From assembly GCA_937943045.1 (NCBI GenBank), contig CALEBN010000006.1:1-64000 (forward strand): a stretch of 64,000 nt of DNA, given 5' to 3'. Below are positions 24,385 to 33,702 of the stretch, one piece after another (the first letter of the stretch is position 1; each line of letters begins with the position of its first letter). Source of the DNA: an uncultured Collinsella sp. (lineage in GTDB: Bacteria; Actinomycetota; Coriobacteriia; Coriobacteriales; Coriobacteriaceae). The notes under the pieces were generated by a model, which did no database searches, was not told where the DNA came from, and was given only the letters and a program-made list of their open reading frames with translations. The position numbers and the translations under genes were made by a program.

Positions 24385-25716
24385 ATGAAGTACTTTGGCA
24401 CCGACGGCTTTCGCGGCGAGGCCAACGTTGGACTGACGGTAGAGCACGCTTATAAGATCGGCCGCTTTGTGGGCTGGTATTACGGCGCCAACCGCGGGAC
24501 CAAGGCGCGCGTGATCGTGGGCAAGGACACGCGTCGCTCGAGCTATATGTTCGAGGCGGCGCTGGTGAGCGGCTTGGTCGCGAGCGGCGCGGACGCCTAC
24601 ATGCTGCACGTGATCCCGACGCCGGGCGTGGCGCATCAGACCGTGGAGGGCTGCTTCGATTGCGGCATCATGATCAGTGCGAGCCACAACCCGTTTTGCG
24701 ATAACGGCATTAAGCTCGTCAACAGCGACGGCTATAAGATGGACGAGGACGTGCTGGAGCTCATCGAGGATTACATCGATGGCAAGAGCGAAGTGCCGCT
24801 GGCCACGGGCAACCACATCGGTGCCACGGTGGACTACATGCAGGGTCGCAACCGCTATATTGCCTCGCTCATTGCAAGTGCGAACTTTTCGCTGCAGGGC
24901 GTCAAGATCGGTCTCGACTGTGCCAACGGCTCGGCATCCTCGGTGGCCAAGCCGGTGTTCGACGCGCTGGGTGCCGACGTACGCGTGATTAACGCCGCGC
25001 CCGATGGCTTTAACATCAACGTCGACTGCGGCTCCACGCATATGGAGCGCCTGCAGCGCCACGTGGTGGAGCAGGGCCTGGACGTGGGCTTTGCCTACGA
25101 CGGCGATGCCGACCGCTGCCTGGCCGTGGACGAGCGCGGTCGCGTGGTCGACGGCGACCAGATCCTGTACGTGTGCGGCGTGTACCTGAACAAGCACGGG
25201 CGCCTCTCGGGCGGTACCGTGGTGCCGACGATCGCCAGCAACTTTGGCCTGGTCAAGTCGCTGGAGCTTGCCGGTCTGAGTGCCGTGACCAGCGGCGTGG
25301 GCGACCGTCATGTGTATGCCAAGATGCGCGAGGGCGGCTACAGCCTGGGCGGCGAGCAGACGGGCCACACGATCTTTGGCGATATCGAGCGCACGGGCGA
25401 CGGCATTATGACCTCGCTGCGCGTGATGGAAGTGATTCGCGCTGAGCGCGAGACACTCTCGCAGCTCACGGCTCCGTGCAAGCTGCTGCCGCAGGCTCAG
25501 GTCGCCGTGCGCGTGGCGGATAAGGACGCCGCGCTGGGCAACATGGGCGTCCAGGCCGCCATTGCCGAGGCCGAGGCGTCGCTGGCGGGCGAGGGCCGCG
25601 TACTGGTGCGCAAGAGCGGAACCGAGTCGGTGATTCGCGTTTTGGCTGAGGCTCCGGACCAATCGGCCGCCGACGCCGCTATGAAGCGCATCGCCAACGC
25701 GCTGGAAGCTTTATAG
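24385..25716 (+). CDS. glmM: Phosphoglucosamine mutase
   Basis: This 443-residue enzyme converts glucosamine-6-phosphate to glucosamine-1-phosphate, the step that feeds UDP-GlcNAc into peptidoglycan. It starts with FGTDGFRGEAN, has the phosphoserine loop ISASHNPF near residue 98, the metal-binding DGDADRC near 236, and the phosphate-binding RKSGTESVIR near 410. Length is typical. It begins three bases after the DUF4012 gene, so the two are co-transcribed. Confidence 0.95.
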   Translation: MKYFGTDGFRGEANVGLTVEHAYKIGRFVGWYYGANRGTKARVIVGKDTRRSSYMFEAALVSGLVASGADAYMLHVIPTPGVAHQTVEGCFDCGIMISASHNPFCDNGIKLVNSDGYKMDEDVLELIEDYIDGKSEVPLATGNHIGATVDYMQGRNRYIASLIASANFSLQGVKIGLDCANGSASSVAKPVFDALGADVRVINAAPDGFNINVDCGSTHMERLQRHVVEQGLDVGFAYDGDADRCLAVDERGRVVDGDQILYVCGVYLNKHGRLSGGTVVPTIASNFGLVKSLELAGLSAVTSGVGDRHVYAKMREGGYSLGGEQTGHTIFGDIERTGDGIMTSLRVMEVIRAERETLSQLTAPCKLLPQAQVAVRVADKDAALGNMGVQAAIAEAEASLAGEGRVLVRKSGTESVIRVLAEAPDQSAADAAMKRIANALEAL

Positions 25717-25744
25717 TTACGCGGTTTTACCAAACCGCGTAACT
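25715..25744 (+). other. Hairpin at the glmM stop codon
   Basis: A perfect 13-bp stem (AGTTACGCGGTTT with its complement, 4-base loop) overlaps the stop codon. It has no T-run. It may protect the mRNA end after trimming from the terminator further on. Confidence 0.5.
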
Positions 25745-25780
25745 GCTCGACGCTGCAAACGGCCCCAATGACTAGGTGAA

Positions 25781-25822
25781 AAAGGGGGCGCCGCGGGATA
25801 AATCCCGCGGCGCCCCCTTTGC
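25781..25822. terminator. Bidirectional terminator between glmM and pepTaq
   Basis: A very strong GC stem (AAAGGGGGCGCCGCGGGAT-type arm with its complement) has A residues on one side and T residues on the other, so it can act on both converging genes. Confidence 0.88.
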
Positions 25823-25842
25823 GTTGACGTGTTGCCTAAGCT

Positions 25843-27417
25843 TTACAGCTGGTACAGCGTGGTGAACTTGTCCTGCAGGTAGCTGCAGTAGTAGCGGGCG
25901 TCAAAGTCCATGCCGCAGGCGCCCTTGATGAGCTCCGGCGCGTCTTTGGCGCGGCCCCACTGCCAAATGTGCTCGCCCAGCCAGGCGCGGACGGGCGCCA
26001 GATCACCGCTCGCGCAGGCATCGGTAAGGTCGACGCCGTCGCGGCACATGGCCGGCACAAACATGGCGTCGTAGGCGCTGCCCAGCGCATAGGTGGGGAA
26101 GTAGCCAAACGAGCCACCGCTCCAGTGCGTATCCTGCAGGCAGCCGTGCGTGTCGTCGGGAACGGGAATGCCCAGGTACTCGTTCATAAAGCGATTCCAA
26201 AGCGCGGGGATGTCCTTGGCCGTGGCCTCACCGGCAAACAGCATGCGCTCAATCTGGTAACGCACCATAACGTGCAGCGGATAGGTGAGCTCGTCCGCCT
26301 CGGTGCGGATCAACGACGGCTGCGCGATGTTCACGGCGCGGTAGAGCGCGTCCTCGTCCACGTTGCCGTAGACCTCGGGCGCGTGGCGGCGCAGCACCTC
26401 GAGCAGCGGTCCCATAAAGGCGCGGCTGCGACCCACGGTGTTCTCAAAGAAGCGGCTCTGGCTCTCGTGGATGCCCATGGAGGTGCCGCCCTCCAGGCAG
26501 GTGCGCGCATAGGCGGGGTTCACGCCCAGCTCATACATGGTGTGACCGGCCTCGTGGATGATGCTGTAGACGTTGGAGATGCAGTCGTCCTCATAGATGT
26601 GCGTCGCGATGCGCGCGTCACCCACGGCAAAGCCCTCGCTAAACGGGTGTTCGGTAAAGGCAAGCGTGGTGTCGTTCAGGTCCAGGCCGACGAGCTTCAT
26701 AAGATCGAAGCTCATGGCACGCTGGGCAGCCTCGGGCACGCGGGCGTGCAAAAAGTCGGCAGCGGGCTGCTGGCCGCGCTCGCCGATGGCGTGCACGAGC
26801 GGCACGACCGTAGCCTTGACCTCATCGCAAAACGCATCGAAGCTCTTGGCGGAAAGGCCGCGCTCGTACTGGTCAAGCCAAACATCGTATGGGTCGCGCT
26901 TGGGGTCCATGAGCTCGGCCTGATGCTTAAGCTGGCCGACGATTCTATCCACATAGGGCTCAAAGCTCGCCCAGTCATTGGCCGTCTTGGCCTTGTGCCA
27001 CACGGCGTCGGCCTCGCAGGTGAGCCTGGTCCAGGCCTCGGCCTCCTCGGTGGGAATGACGCTCGCTTCGCGCTGGTCGCGGCCGAGTACGCGGATCTCG
27101 TCGAGCAGCTGCGGGTCGTCGATCTTGCCGCCGGCGACGGTTTCGCGTGCCAGCGAGCGCACAAGTTCGACAGACTTTTCGCTGGTCAGGAGCTTATGAT
27201 GCTCGCCGGCAAGGGTGCCCATGGCGTCGGCGCGCGCTGCGGCGCCGTTGGCGGGGGCAATGGTCGCGCCGTCAAACTCGGCAATCTTGAGCAGGTACTC
27301 GCGGGTCCACAGCTTGCCCTCGAGCTTGCGGAATTTTTTGACGGCCTTATCGACCTTCATGCCTTTGGGCGTCTTGCCCGCTGCGGGCTCGGCCTTCTTA
27401 TCGTGCTTCTTTCCCAT
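25843..27417 (-). CDS. M32 metallocarboxypeptidase (carboxypeptidase Taq type)
   Basis: This 524-residue cytoplasmic enzyme removes C-terminal amino acids from peptides. The M32 zinc motif HEAGH lies near residue 290, followed by the family blocks HESQSRFFEN (near 318) and LTYPLHVMVRYQIER (near 378). Length fits the family (about 500), with a Lys-rich extension of 20 to 25 residues at the N-terminus. The ATG at 27417 is preceded by AAGGA on the minus strand. It is transcribed away from pheST and ends at the shared terminator. Confidence 0.93.
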   Translation of the reverse strand: MGKKHDKKAEPAAGKTPKGMKVDKAVKKFRKLEGKLWTREYLLKIAEFDGATIAPANGAAARADAMGTLAGEHHKLLTSEKSVELVRSLARETVAGGKIDDPQLLDEIRVLGRDQREASVIPTEEAEAWTRLTCEADAVWHKAKTANDWASFEPYVDRIVGQLKHQAELMDPKRDPYDVWLDQYERGLSAKSFDAFCDEVKATVVPLVHAIGERGQQPAADFLHARVPEAAQRAMSFDLMKLVGLDLNDTTLAFTEHPFSEGFAVGDARIATHIYEDDCISNVYSIIHEAGHTMYELGVNPAYARTCLEGGTSMGIHESQSRFFENTVGRSRAFMGPLLEVLRRHAPEVYGNVDEDALYRAVNIAQPSLIRTEADELTYPLHVMVRYQIERMLFAGEATAKDIPALWNRFMNEYLGIPVPDDTHGCLQDTHWSGGSFGYFPTYALGSAYDAMFVPAMCRDGVDLTDACASGDLAPVRAWLGEHIWQWGRAKDAPELIKGACGMDFDARYYCSYLQDKFTTLYQL

Positions 27418-27554
27418 ACCGTATCCTTAATCTCGCAGGTCGCCCGTCGCATGCGGCGACGCGGCCAGTTTGCACAGCTACTTACCTTGTACCCAGCGCG
27501 AACAAAACGGAACGCGGCGATGCACACGCAGAATGTGTTATCCTATAGCCCAAT

Positions 27555-27838
27555 GCGTTGACGGAGAGGGTTTTGCCCGCCGCGTCGCCGGCAAGAGAGG
27601 GAAGGTCATGGGCTGCAAGCCTTCCTGCGGTGACAAGGGCTAAGCGTTCACTCCCGAGCAGCAACCTCAACGGGCGCGCGGCCAGCGGCGGCGAAGCCCC
27701 AGTAGGGAAGCCGTGAGCCTCGCGACAAGGGGCAAAGAGTGGGCGCGGCGGGCCAGACATCCGCCGGGTCAAACAAGGTGGTACCGCGGAATTCAACCGT
27801 CCTTGGGCAATGCACATGCCCGAGGACGGTTTTTTGTT
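27555..27838 (+). promoter_or_regulatory. T-box leader of pheST
   Basis: The leader carries the T-box core GGTGGTACCGCGG (27777-27789) and ends in a terminator whose stem is 27795-27809 with 27816-27830, followed by six T. The core can base-pair to form the antiterminator when uncharged tRNA-Phe is bound. Stem I is the structured region from about 27560 to 27670; candidate Phe (TTC) specifier codons are at 27622-27624 and 27647-27649. I cannot choose between them without folding. The system raises pheST expression when phenylalanine is short. Confidence 0.9.
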
Positions 27839-27921
27839 ACCGAACCGGGCCGCGTTTTCGCAACGCCAGGCGGCGGCAGTCGTCCCGGCGAGTGGGGAGC
27901 GCGAGAGACGAAAGGGAAGAC

Positions 27922-28998
27922 ATGAGTCTGATTGATGATCTGGTCAAACTCGAGGAAGAGGCCAAGGAGCTCGTCGCAAGCGCCGATGACGCCGCCAAGC
28001 TCGAGGCTGCACGCGTTGAGCTGCTCGGTCGCAAGGGCCGCATCACCGGCCTGATGCGCATGATGGGCAAGCTCGCCCCCGAGGATCGTCCCGTGATGGG
28101 AAAGCGCGCCAACGAGATGCGCCAGCTGATCGAGGGCATGCTCGACGAGCGTACCACCGAGATGAAGGCCGCCGCCCTCAAGCACGCACTCGAGCACGAG
28201 GCCGTCGACATCACGCTGCCGGGTATCCGTCCGCAGATCGGTCACCAGCACCTGATCAAGCAGATCATCGAGGAGGCCGAGGACATCTTCTGCGGCATCG
28301 GCTACACCGTCGAGTCCGGCCCCATGGTCGACACCTCCTACTACAACTTCACCGCGCTCAACGCCCCCATGGATCACCCGAGCCGCTCGGCCCGCGATAC
28401 CTTCTACGTGGTCGATAACAACCCCGGCAGCGTCGCGCACCCCGAGGCTCACGCCCACGGCGAGTCCGACGTGCTGCTGCGCACCCAGACCTCGGGCGTG
28501 CAGATCCACACCATGGAGTCGCAAAAGCCGCCCATCTACATGATCTGCCCGGGCACCGTCTACCGTCCCGACACGGCCGACGCCTGCCACCTGCCGCAGT
28601 TCAACCAGATCGAGGGCCTGGTCGTCGACGAGGGCATCACCTTTGGCGACCTTAAGGGCACGCTCGACTACTTTGTTAAGTGCATGTTTGGCGAGGACCG
28701 CAAGACGCGCTATCGCCCGCACTTCTTCCCCTTCACCGAGCCCAGCTGCGAGGTGGACGTGAGCTGCCACGTGTGCGGCGGCAAGGGCTGCAACTTCTGC
28801 AAGCACAGCGGCTGGATCGAGATCTTGGGCTGCGGCATGGTCGACCCCAACGTCCTGATCAACTGCGGCATCGATCCCGAGAAGTACACCGGCTTCGCCT
28901 TTGGCATTGGCGCCGAGCGCGTCGCGGCCCTGCGCTACGACCTGCCCGACCTGCGTACGTTGATGACTGGTGACATGAGGTTCTTGAACCAGTTCTAG
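27922..28998 (+). CDS. pheS: Phenylalanyl-tRNA synthetase, alpha subunit
   Basis: This 358-residue protein is the catalytic alpha subunit of the alpha2-beta2 synthetase that charges tRNA-Phe. An N-terminal coiled coil (1-85) is followed by the class II core: GHQHLIKQIIEEAEDIFCGIGY (motif 1 region, given in part: GHQHLIKQ), RTQTSGVQIHTM, and the C-terminal GIGAERVAALRY (motif 3). A CxxCxxxxCxxC-like run (CHVCGGKGCNFC, near 281) is present, as in several bacterial PheS proteins. The start at 27922 follows AAAGGGAAGAC; the longer frame to 27739 runs through the T-box and is not coding. Confidence 0.96.
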   Translation: MSLIDDLVKLEEEAKELVASADDAAKLEAARVELLGRKGRITGLMRMMGKLAPEDRPVMGKRANEMRQLIEGMLDERTTEMKAAALKHALEHEAVDITLPGIRPQIGHQHLIKQIIEEAEDIFCGIGYTVESGPMVDTSYYNFTALNAPMDHPSRSARDTFYVVDNNPGSVAHPEAHAHGESDVLLRTQTSGVQIHTMESQKPPIYMICPGTVYRPDTADACHLPQFNQIEGLVVDEGITFGDLKGTLDYFVKCMFGEDRKTRYRPHFFPFTEPSCEVDVSCHVCGGKGCNFCKHSGWIEILGCGMVDPNVLINCGIDPEKYTGFAFGIGAERVAALRYDLPDLRTLMTGDMRFLNQF

Positions 28999-29061
28999 AA
29001 CGCTTTCTTCTTAGTTGCAGTTTCCGGCTCAAAGCCGCATTTATGAAAGGAGACCAGTTAT

Positions 29062-31515
29062 ATGCGCGTTTCTTACGACTGGCTCAAGACCATGATCGAT
29101 ATTCCGGAGGATCCCAAGACCCTTTCGGACGAATATATCCGTACCGGCACCGAGGTCGAGGCGATCGACACCGTGGGCGAGTCCTTCGACCACGTGGTGA
29201 CTGCCAAGGTGCTCACCAAGACCCCACACCCCGATAGCGACCACATGTATGTGTGCTCGGTCGACGTGGGCGACAAGAATCTCGACGCCGACGGCAACCC
29301 CGCTCCGCTGCAGATCGTCTGCGGCGCGCAGAACTTCGAGGCCGGCGACCACATCGTCACGGCCATGATTGGCGCTGTCCTGCCCGGCGACGTCAAGATC
29401 AAGAAGAGCAAGCTTCGCGGCGTCGTGTCCATGGGCATGAACTGCTCCGCGCGCGAGCTCGGCCTGGGCGGCGACCACTCCGGCATCATGATCCTGCCCG
29501 AGGACACGCCCTGCGGCATGCCGTTTGCCGAGTACGTGGGCTCGAGCGACACCGTGCTCGACTGCGAGATCACGCCCAACCGTCCCGACTGCCTGTCCAT
29601 GATCGGCATGGCCCGCGAGACCGGCGCCATCTTCGACCGCGATTTCCACGTTGAGCTGCCCGCCATCAAGGCCGAGACCGGCCGCGCGACCGACGACGAG
29701 CTTTCGGTCGAGATCGCCGACGAGGGCCTGTGCGACCGCTACGTCGCCCGCATCGTGCGCAACGTCAAGGTCGGTCCGTCGCCCGACTGGATGGTCAAGC
29801 GCCTCAACGCCCTGGGCGTGCGCCCGCACAACAACATCGTCGACATCACCAACTACGTGATGATGCTCACCGGTCAGCCGCTGCACGCCTTTGACCTGGA
29901 CACCTTTGCCGAGCGCGAGGGCAGGCGTCGCGTGGTGGTTCGCGCCGCCCAGCAGGATGAGAAGTTCACGACGCTCGACGGCGAGGAGCGCGTGCTCGAC
30001 GCCGGCATGGGCCTCATCACCGACGGCGAGCGCCCCGTGGCGCTGGCCGGTGTTATGGGCGGTATGGATTCCGAGATCGAGGACGACACCGTCGATGTGA
30101 TGGTCGAGAGCGCCTGCTTCAACGCCGGTCGCACCTCGCACACCAGCCGCGACCTGTCGCTGATCTCCGACGCCTCCATTCGCTTTGAGCGCCAGGTTGA
30201 CGAGACCGGCTGCGTGGACGTCGCCAACGTTACCTGCGCTCTCATCGAACAGATCGCCGGCGGCGAGGTTGCTCCCGGCTATGTCGACGTTTTCCCCGCG
30301 CCCAAGACCATCGACAGCATCAAGCTGCGCCTGGCCCGCGTGCATGCCATCTGCGGTGCCGACATCGAGCCCGACTTTATCGAGCGTTCGCTCACCCGTC
30401 TGGGCTGCACCGTCGAGCGCGACGGCGAGGACTTTATGGTTACCCCGCCGAGCTTCCGTCCCGACCTGCCGCGCGAGATCGACCTGATCGAGGAAGTCCT
30501 GCGCCTGTGGGGCATGGGCCGCGTGACGGCGACCATCCCGGCTGCCAAGAACCACATCGGCGGCCTGACCCGCGAGCAGAAGCTCACCCGTAAGGTCGAC
30601 GAGATCCTGCGCGCCTGCGGCCTCAACGAGACCACGACCTTTGGCTTTGCCGCCCCGGGCGACCTGGAGAAGATCGGTATGTCCACCGAGGGTCGCGGTT
30701 GCCCCGTGGTGCTCATGAACCCGCTGGTAGCCGAGCAGACCGAGATGCGTCGTTCGCTGTTGCCGGGCCTGCTGCAGTCCGTGGCCTACAACGAGGCGCA
30801 CGGTACGCCCAATGTGCACCTGTACGAGGTCGGCAGCCTGTTCCACGGTCGCGAGAACGCCAGCCTGCCCAAGGAGACCAAGTCCGTGGCGGGTGTGCTC
30901 TCGGGCCAGTGGAGCGAGCAGTCCTGGAACATGAAGTACCGCAAGCTGCGTTTCTTCTTTGGCAAGGGCATTGTCGAGGAGCTGCTCGCCCAGCTGCGCA
31001 TCGAGAAGGTTCGCTTCCGTCCCGTCGAGGGCGAGGGCTACGCTTTCTTGCAGCCGGGTCGTGCGGCCGAGGTTCTGTCCGGCGGCACCGTACTGGGCTG
31101 GGTCGGCGAGATTCACCCCGAGGCGCGCGAGGCGATGGGCATCGATGAGGTCGTCGTTGCCTTTGAGCTCGATCTGGACAAGCTGATCAAGGGCGCCCGC
31201 AATCAGGAGAACTACCGCGAGTTCTCGCAGTACCCTGCCGTTGAGCACGACCTTGCTATCGTGGTCGACAATGCTGTGACCTGCGAGGATCTTGAGCGCC
31301 GCATTACCAGCGCCGGCGGCAAGCTGCTCGAGGGCGTGCGCCTGTTCGACGTCTACCGCGATCCCATCCGCATCGGAGCGGGCAAGAAGTCCATGGCCTT
31401 TGCGCTTACGTATCGCTCCGACGACCACACGCTCACCAGCGAAGAGGTCGAGAAGGCGCACCAGAAGATCGTCACCAAGGTATGCAAGGGCGTAAACGGC
31501 GAGGTCCGCGGCTAG
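29062..31515 (+). CDS. pheT: Phenylalanyl-tRNA synthetase, beta subunit
   Basis: This 817-residue protein is the beta subunit partner of PheS. Its domains in order are the N-terminal MRVSYDWLKT segment, an EMAP/OB-like tRNA-binding domain (about 40-150), the B3/4 editing domain in the middle (near 200-400, with LDTFAEREG and GVMGGMDSEIED), the B5 DNA-binding-like domain, the catalytic-like core, and the C-terminal anticodon-binding domain (EFSQYPAVEHDLAIVVD onward). Length is normal. GAAAGGAGA before the ATG sets the start. It follows pheS by 63 bases under the same T-box. Confidence 0.96.
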   Translation: MRVSYDWLKTMIDIPEDPKTLSDEYIRTGTEVEAIDTVGESFDHVVTAKVLTKTPHPDSDHMYVCSVDVGDKNLDADGNPAPLQIVCGAQNFEAGDHIVTAMIGAVLPGDVKIKKSKLRGVVSMGMNCSARELGLGGDHSGIMILPEDTPCGMPFAEYVGSSDTVLDCEITPNRPDCLSMIGMARETGAIFDRDFHVELPAIKAETGRATDDELSVEIADEGLCDRYVARIVRNVKVGPSPDWMVKRLNALGVRPHNNIVDITNYVMMLTGQPLHAFDLDTFAEREGRRRVVVRAAQQDEKFTTLDGEERVLDAGMGLITDGERPVALAGVMGGMDSEIEDDTVDVMVESACFNAGRTSHTSRDLSLISDASIRFERQVDETGCVDVANVTCALIEQIAGGEVAPGYVDVFPAPKTIDSIKLRLARVHAICGADIEPDFIERSLTRLGCTVERDGEDFMVTPPSFRPDLPREIDLIEEVLRLWGMGRVTATIPAAKNHIGGLTREQKLTRKVDEILRACGLNETTTFGFAAPGDLEKIGMSTEGRGCPVVLMNPLVAEQTEMRRSLLPGLLQSVAYNEAHGTPNVHLYEVGSLFHGRENASLPKETKSVAGVLSGQWSEQSWNMKYRKLRFFFGKGIVEELLAQLRIEKVRFRPVEGEGYAFLQPGRAAEVLSGGTVLGWVGEIHPEAREAMGIDEVVVAFELDLDKLIKGARNQENYREFSQYPAVEHDLAIVVDNAVTCEDLERRITSAGGKLLEGVRLFDVYRDPIRIGAGKKSMAFALTYRSDDHTLTSEEVEKAHQKIVTKVCKGVNGEVRG

Positions 31516-31637
31516 GATTTGCGCTGGGGTATGGGTCAGCGGTGGTTGCCGCCGAGTCTTACGTGACCGCTATGCTCGATATAAGGCACCGTTGAGCCTG
31601 CATATATGACACGCGCATTACATAACGGCGTGCTGCT

Positions 31638-31703
31638 TTGTCGGCAGTGCGCCGTTTTGCTATGATAGCCCGCGGCGTGTTACGAATCTAACAATACGTA
31701 ACA
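31638..31703 (+). promoter_or_regulatory. Promoter and palindromic operator of the Ni/Co transporter operon
   Basis: TTGTCG (31638-31643), a 17-bp spacer and TATGAT (31661-31666) make a good promoter. Starting 11 bases after the -10 lies an inverted repeat TGTTACG (31678-31684) and CGTAACA (31697-31703) with a 12-bp gap. It covers the expected transcription start and early transcript, a typical place for a repressor. A nickel- or cobalt-sensing regulator would fit the downstream genes, but the half-site does not let me name it. Confidence 0.7.
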
Positions 31704-31761
31704 CTCTTAAGGTGATTTAAGCGGCGTTGCGATTCCGTGCGCCGGCAACCGGGAGGCGTAT

Positions 31762-32844
31762 ATGCACATTCCAGACAACTACCTGTCTCCGCAAACCGAT
31801 GCCGTCATGGCGGTGGCGATGGTGCCTGTTTGGGTCCACTGCATCAAAAAGGTGCGCGCCACGCTCGATCGCGAGCATATGGCTTTCCTGGGCATTTGCG
31901 CCGCGTTCTCCTTTTTGCTCATGATGTTTAACGTGCCGCTGCCCGGCGGTACCACTGGTCACGCCGTTGGTGGCGCGCTCATCGCACTGCTGCTGGGTCC
32001 CGAGGCCGCGGCTATCGCTGTCTCGGTCGCGCTGGCGCTGCAGGCGCTGCTGTTTGGCGACGGCGGCGTTCTGTCGTTTGGCGCCAACTGCTTTAACATG
32101 GCCTTTGTGCTGCCGTTTGCCGCTGCTATCGTGTTCCGTGCGCTCAACAGCCGTCTGCACGACAAGAGCTGGGGCACCTCGGTTTCTGCCATCGTGAGCG
32201 GTTGGGTCGGCCTGTGCCTGGCGGCCCTGTGCGCGGCAATCGAGTTTGGTATTCAGCCGATGCTCTTTACCAACGCTTCGGGCGCGCCGCTGTACTGCCC
32301 CTTCCCGCTGTCCGTGGCTATTCCGGCCATGTTGATCCCGCATATGCTGGTTGCCGGCGTGATCGAGGGCGTGGCGACGGCCGCCATCTACGGTTTCATT
32401 AAGAAGACGGCGCCGAGCATTATCGTCGGGTCCGAGGCCGTCGATGGCCAGCTTGCCGCCGATGGTACCGCCAAGAAGACTTCCCTGATTCCCACGCTCA
32501 TTCTGGTCGCCGTGCTCGTGGTGGCCACGCCGCTGGGCCTGCTGGCCACCGGAGACGCCTGGGGCGAGTGGGACGCCGAGGGCGCCGCGACTGCCGTTCA
32601 GGAGGCTGGCGACGACAGCCTGCAGGCTTCGGTCGGCCTCGATACTCCGACCTTTGCCGACGCGCTGCCCACGGGTGATTACCTGCAGGCCTATTCCGAG
32701 GAACAGGGCCTTGGCTTTGCCGGCCAGGCTGCCATGTATATCCTTTCCGGTGTGATTGGCGTGGCGGTGCTCACCATCGCATTCCGCCTGATCTCGCTGA
32801 CGGTCAAGGAAAGCGGTGCTCATGGCAATAGCCGAGCTGCCTAG
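31762..32844 (+). CDS. ECF nickel/cobalt transporter, NikM/CbiM plus NikN-like fusion
   Basis: This 360-residue membrane protein begins MHIPDNYLSP, the N-terminal motif in which Met1 and His2 bind the metal in NikM/CbiM. The first 220 residues are the NikM/CbiM substrate component with GGTTGHAVGG (near 61) and GANCFNMAFV (near 110). Residues about 235-360 form a NikN/PDGLE-like part with two helices around an extracellular loop, ending in VIGVAVLTIAFRL. This fused form is usual for nickel systems, so nickel is somewhat more likely than cobalt. The CbiQ/NikQ gene overlaps its end. Confidence 0.88.
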   Translation: MHIPDNYLSPQTDAVMAVAMVPVWVHCIKKVRATLDREHMAFLGICAAFSFLLMMFNVPLPGGTTGHAVGGALIALLLGPEAAAIAVSVALALQALLFGDGGVLSFGANCFNMAFVLPFAAAIVFRALNSRLHDKSWGTSVSAIVSGWVGLCLAALCAAIEFGIQPMLFTNASGAPLYCPFPLSVAIPAMLIPHMLVAGVIEGVATAAIYGFIKKTAPSIIVGSEAVDGQLAADGTAKKTSLIPTLILVAVLVVATPLGLLATGDAWGEWDAEGAATAVQEAGDDSLQASVGLDTPTFADALPTGDYLQAYSEEQGLGFAGQAAMYILSGVIGVAVLTIAFRLISLTVKESGAHGNSRAA

Positions 32845-33658
32845 CTGGCTTGCGGTCGAGCAGCGTTACGAGCCCGTGGGGGCTCGGCATCGTGTGATGC
32901 AAAAGAATGTCCTGCACCTGGCGAGCCTGCTTGAGCGGGTTCGCCTGGGTGGAGGCGCGCACGAGGGCGGGTCGATGGTCGACCGCGCCCTTTCTTGCGT
33001 TTCGGCTCCGGTGCGCCTGGTGGGGATGTTCGTTTGCGTCCTGTGCGTGTGTCTGACGCAAAGCCCGCTGTACCTGATGTTGATGGCGGCGATCGCGTTG
33101 GTGCTGGTCGCGGTGCGCCCCGCACGCGGGCTGCGTGCGACCTTTGTACCGGCGCTCGGCGCCACGGGGCTTGCGGTGGTTCTGGCACTGCCTGCCCTGC
33201 TGCTGGGCGCGTCTGCCACGGGCGCCATGCTCAAGATCGCGCTCAAGACCTTCATTAATGTGTCGCTGGTGCTGGGCGTTTCGTGGACGCTCTCCTGGAG
33301 CCGCATGTCGGCGGCGCTCAAAACGCTGCACCTGCCCGATGAGGTTATCTTTACGTTTGATATGGCGCTCAAGCATATCGAGGTGCTGGGTCGCACGGCG
33401 CACAATCTGTGTGAATCGGTCATGCTGCGCAGCGTCGGTTCCGCGCCTGCGGGTTTTTCGCGCACCGACTCGCTGGCGGGTATCATGGGCATGACGTTTA
33501 TCAAGGCGATGGAATGCAGCCGCGCGATGGACGAGGCCATGCTTTGCCGCGGCTTCGCCGGCGTGTATCCGGCGCCTGCACGGAGCGGCTTTGGCTGGCG
33601 CGATGCCGTTTACGCGGCCGTTGTGGCGTTGCTCGCCGTGTTGTGCGCGGTGCTGTAG
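32822..33658 (+). CDS. ECF transporter transmembrane subunit (NikQ/CbiQ, EcfT)
   Basis: This 278-residue protein is the EcfT-type coupling subunit between the metal-binding component and the ATPase. It has several membrane helices between about 55 and 150 and the two Ala-Arg-Gly-type coupling segments in the C-terminal half, seen here as SRAMDEAMLCRGF (near 232). It overlaps the end of the NikM gene by 23 bases. AAGGA at 32806 could serve either a GTG at 32816 or the ATG at 32822; I give the ATG. Confidence 0.85.
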   Translation: MAIAELPSWLAVEQRYEPVGARHRVMQKNVLHLASLLERVRLGGGAHEGGSMVDRALSCVSAPVRLVGMFVCVLCVCLTQSPLYLMLMAAIALVLVAVRPARGLRATFVPALGATGLAVVLALPALLLGASATGAMLKIALKTFINVSLVLGVSWTLSWSRMSAALKTLHLPDEVIFTFDMALKHIEVLGRTAHNLCESVMLRSVGSAPAGFSRTDSLAGIMGMTFIKAMECSRAMDEAMLCRGFAGVYPAPARSGFGWRDAVYAAVVALLAVLCAVL

Positions 33659-33702
33659 CGCGGTCGGTCGAACCGTCGATGTGAGTAGGGAAGGGCGACG
33701 TT

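Noticed and set aside
25969..27561. Long plus-strand open frame opposite the M32 peptidase
   Set aside because: Shadow of the peptidase gene, which has HEAGH and family blocks; the frame has no ribosome site.
29041..31461. Very long open frame (over 800 codons) on the minus strand opposite pheT
   Set aside because: It is the mirror of pheT codon bias in GC-rich DNA; its product is low-complexity Val/Leu/Gly/His-rich sequence without family features, while pheT is certain.
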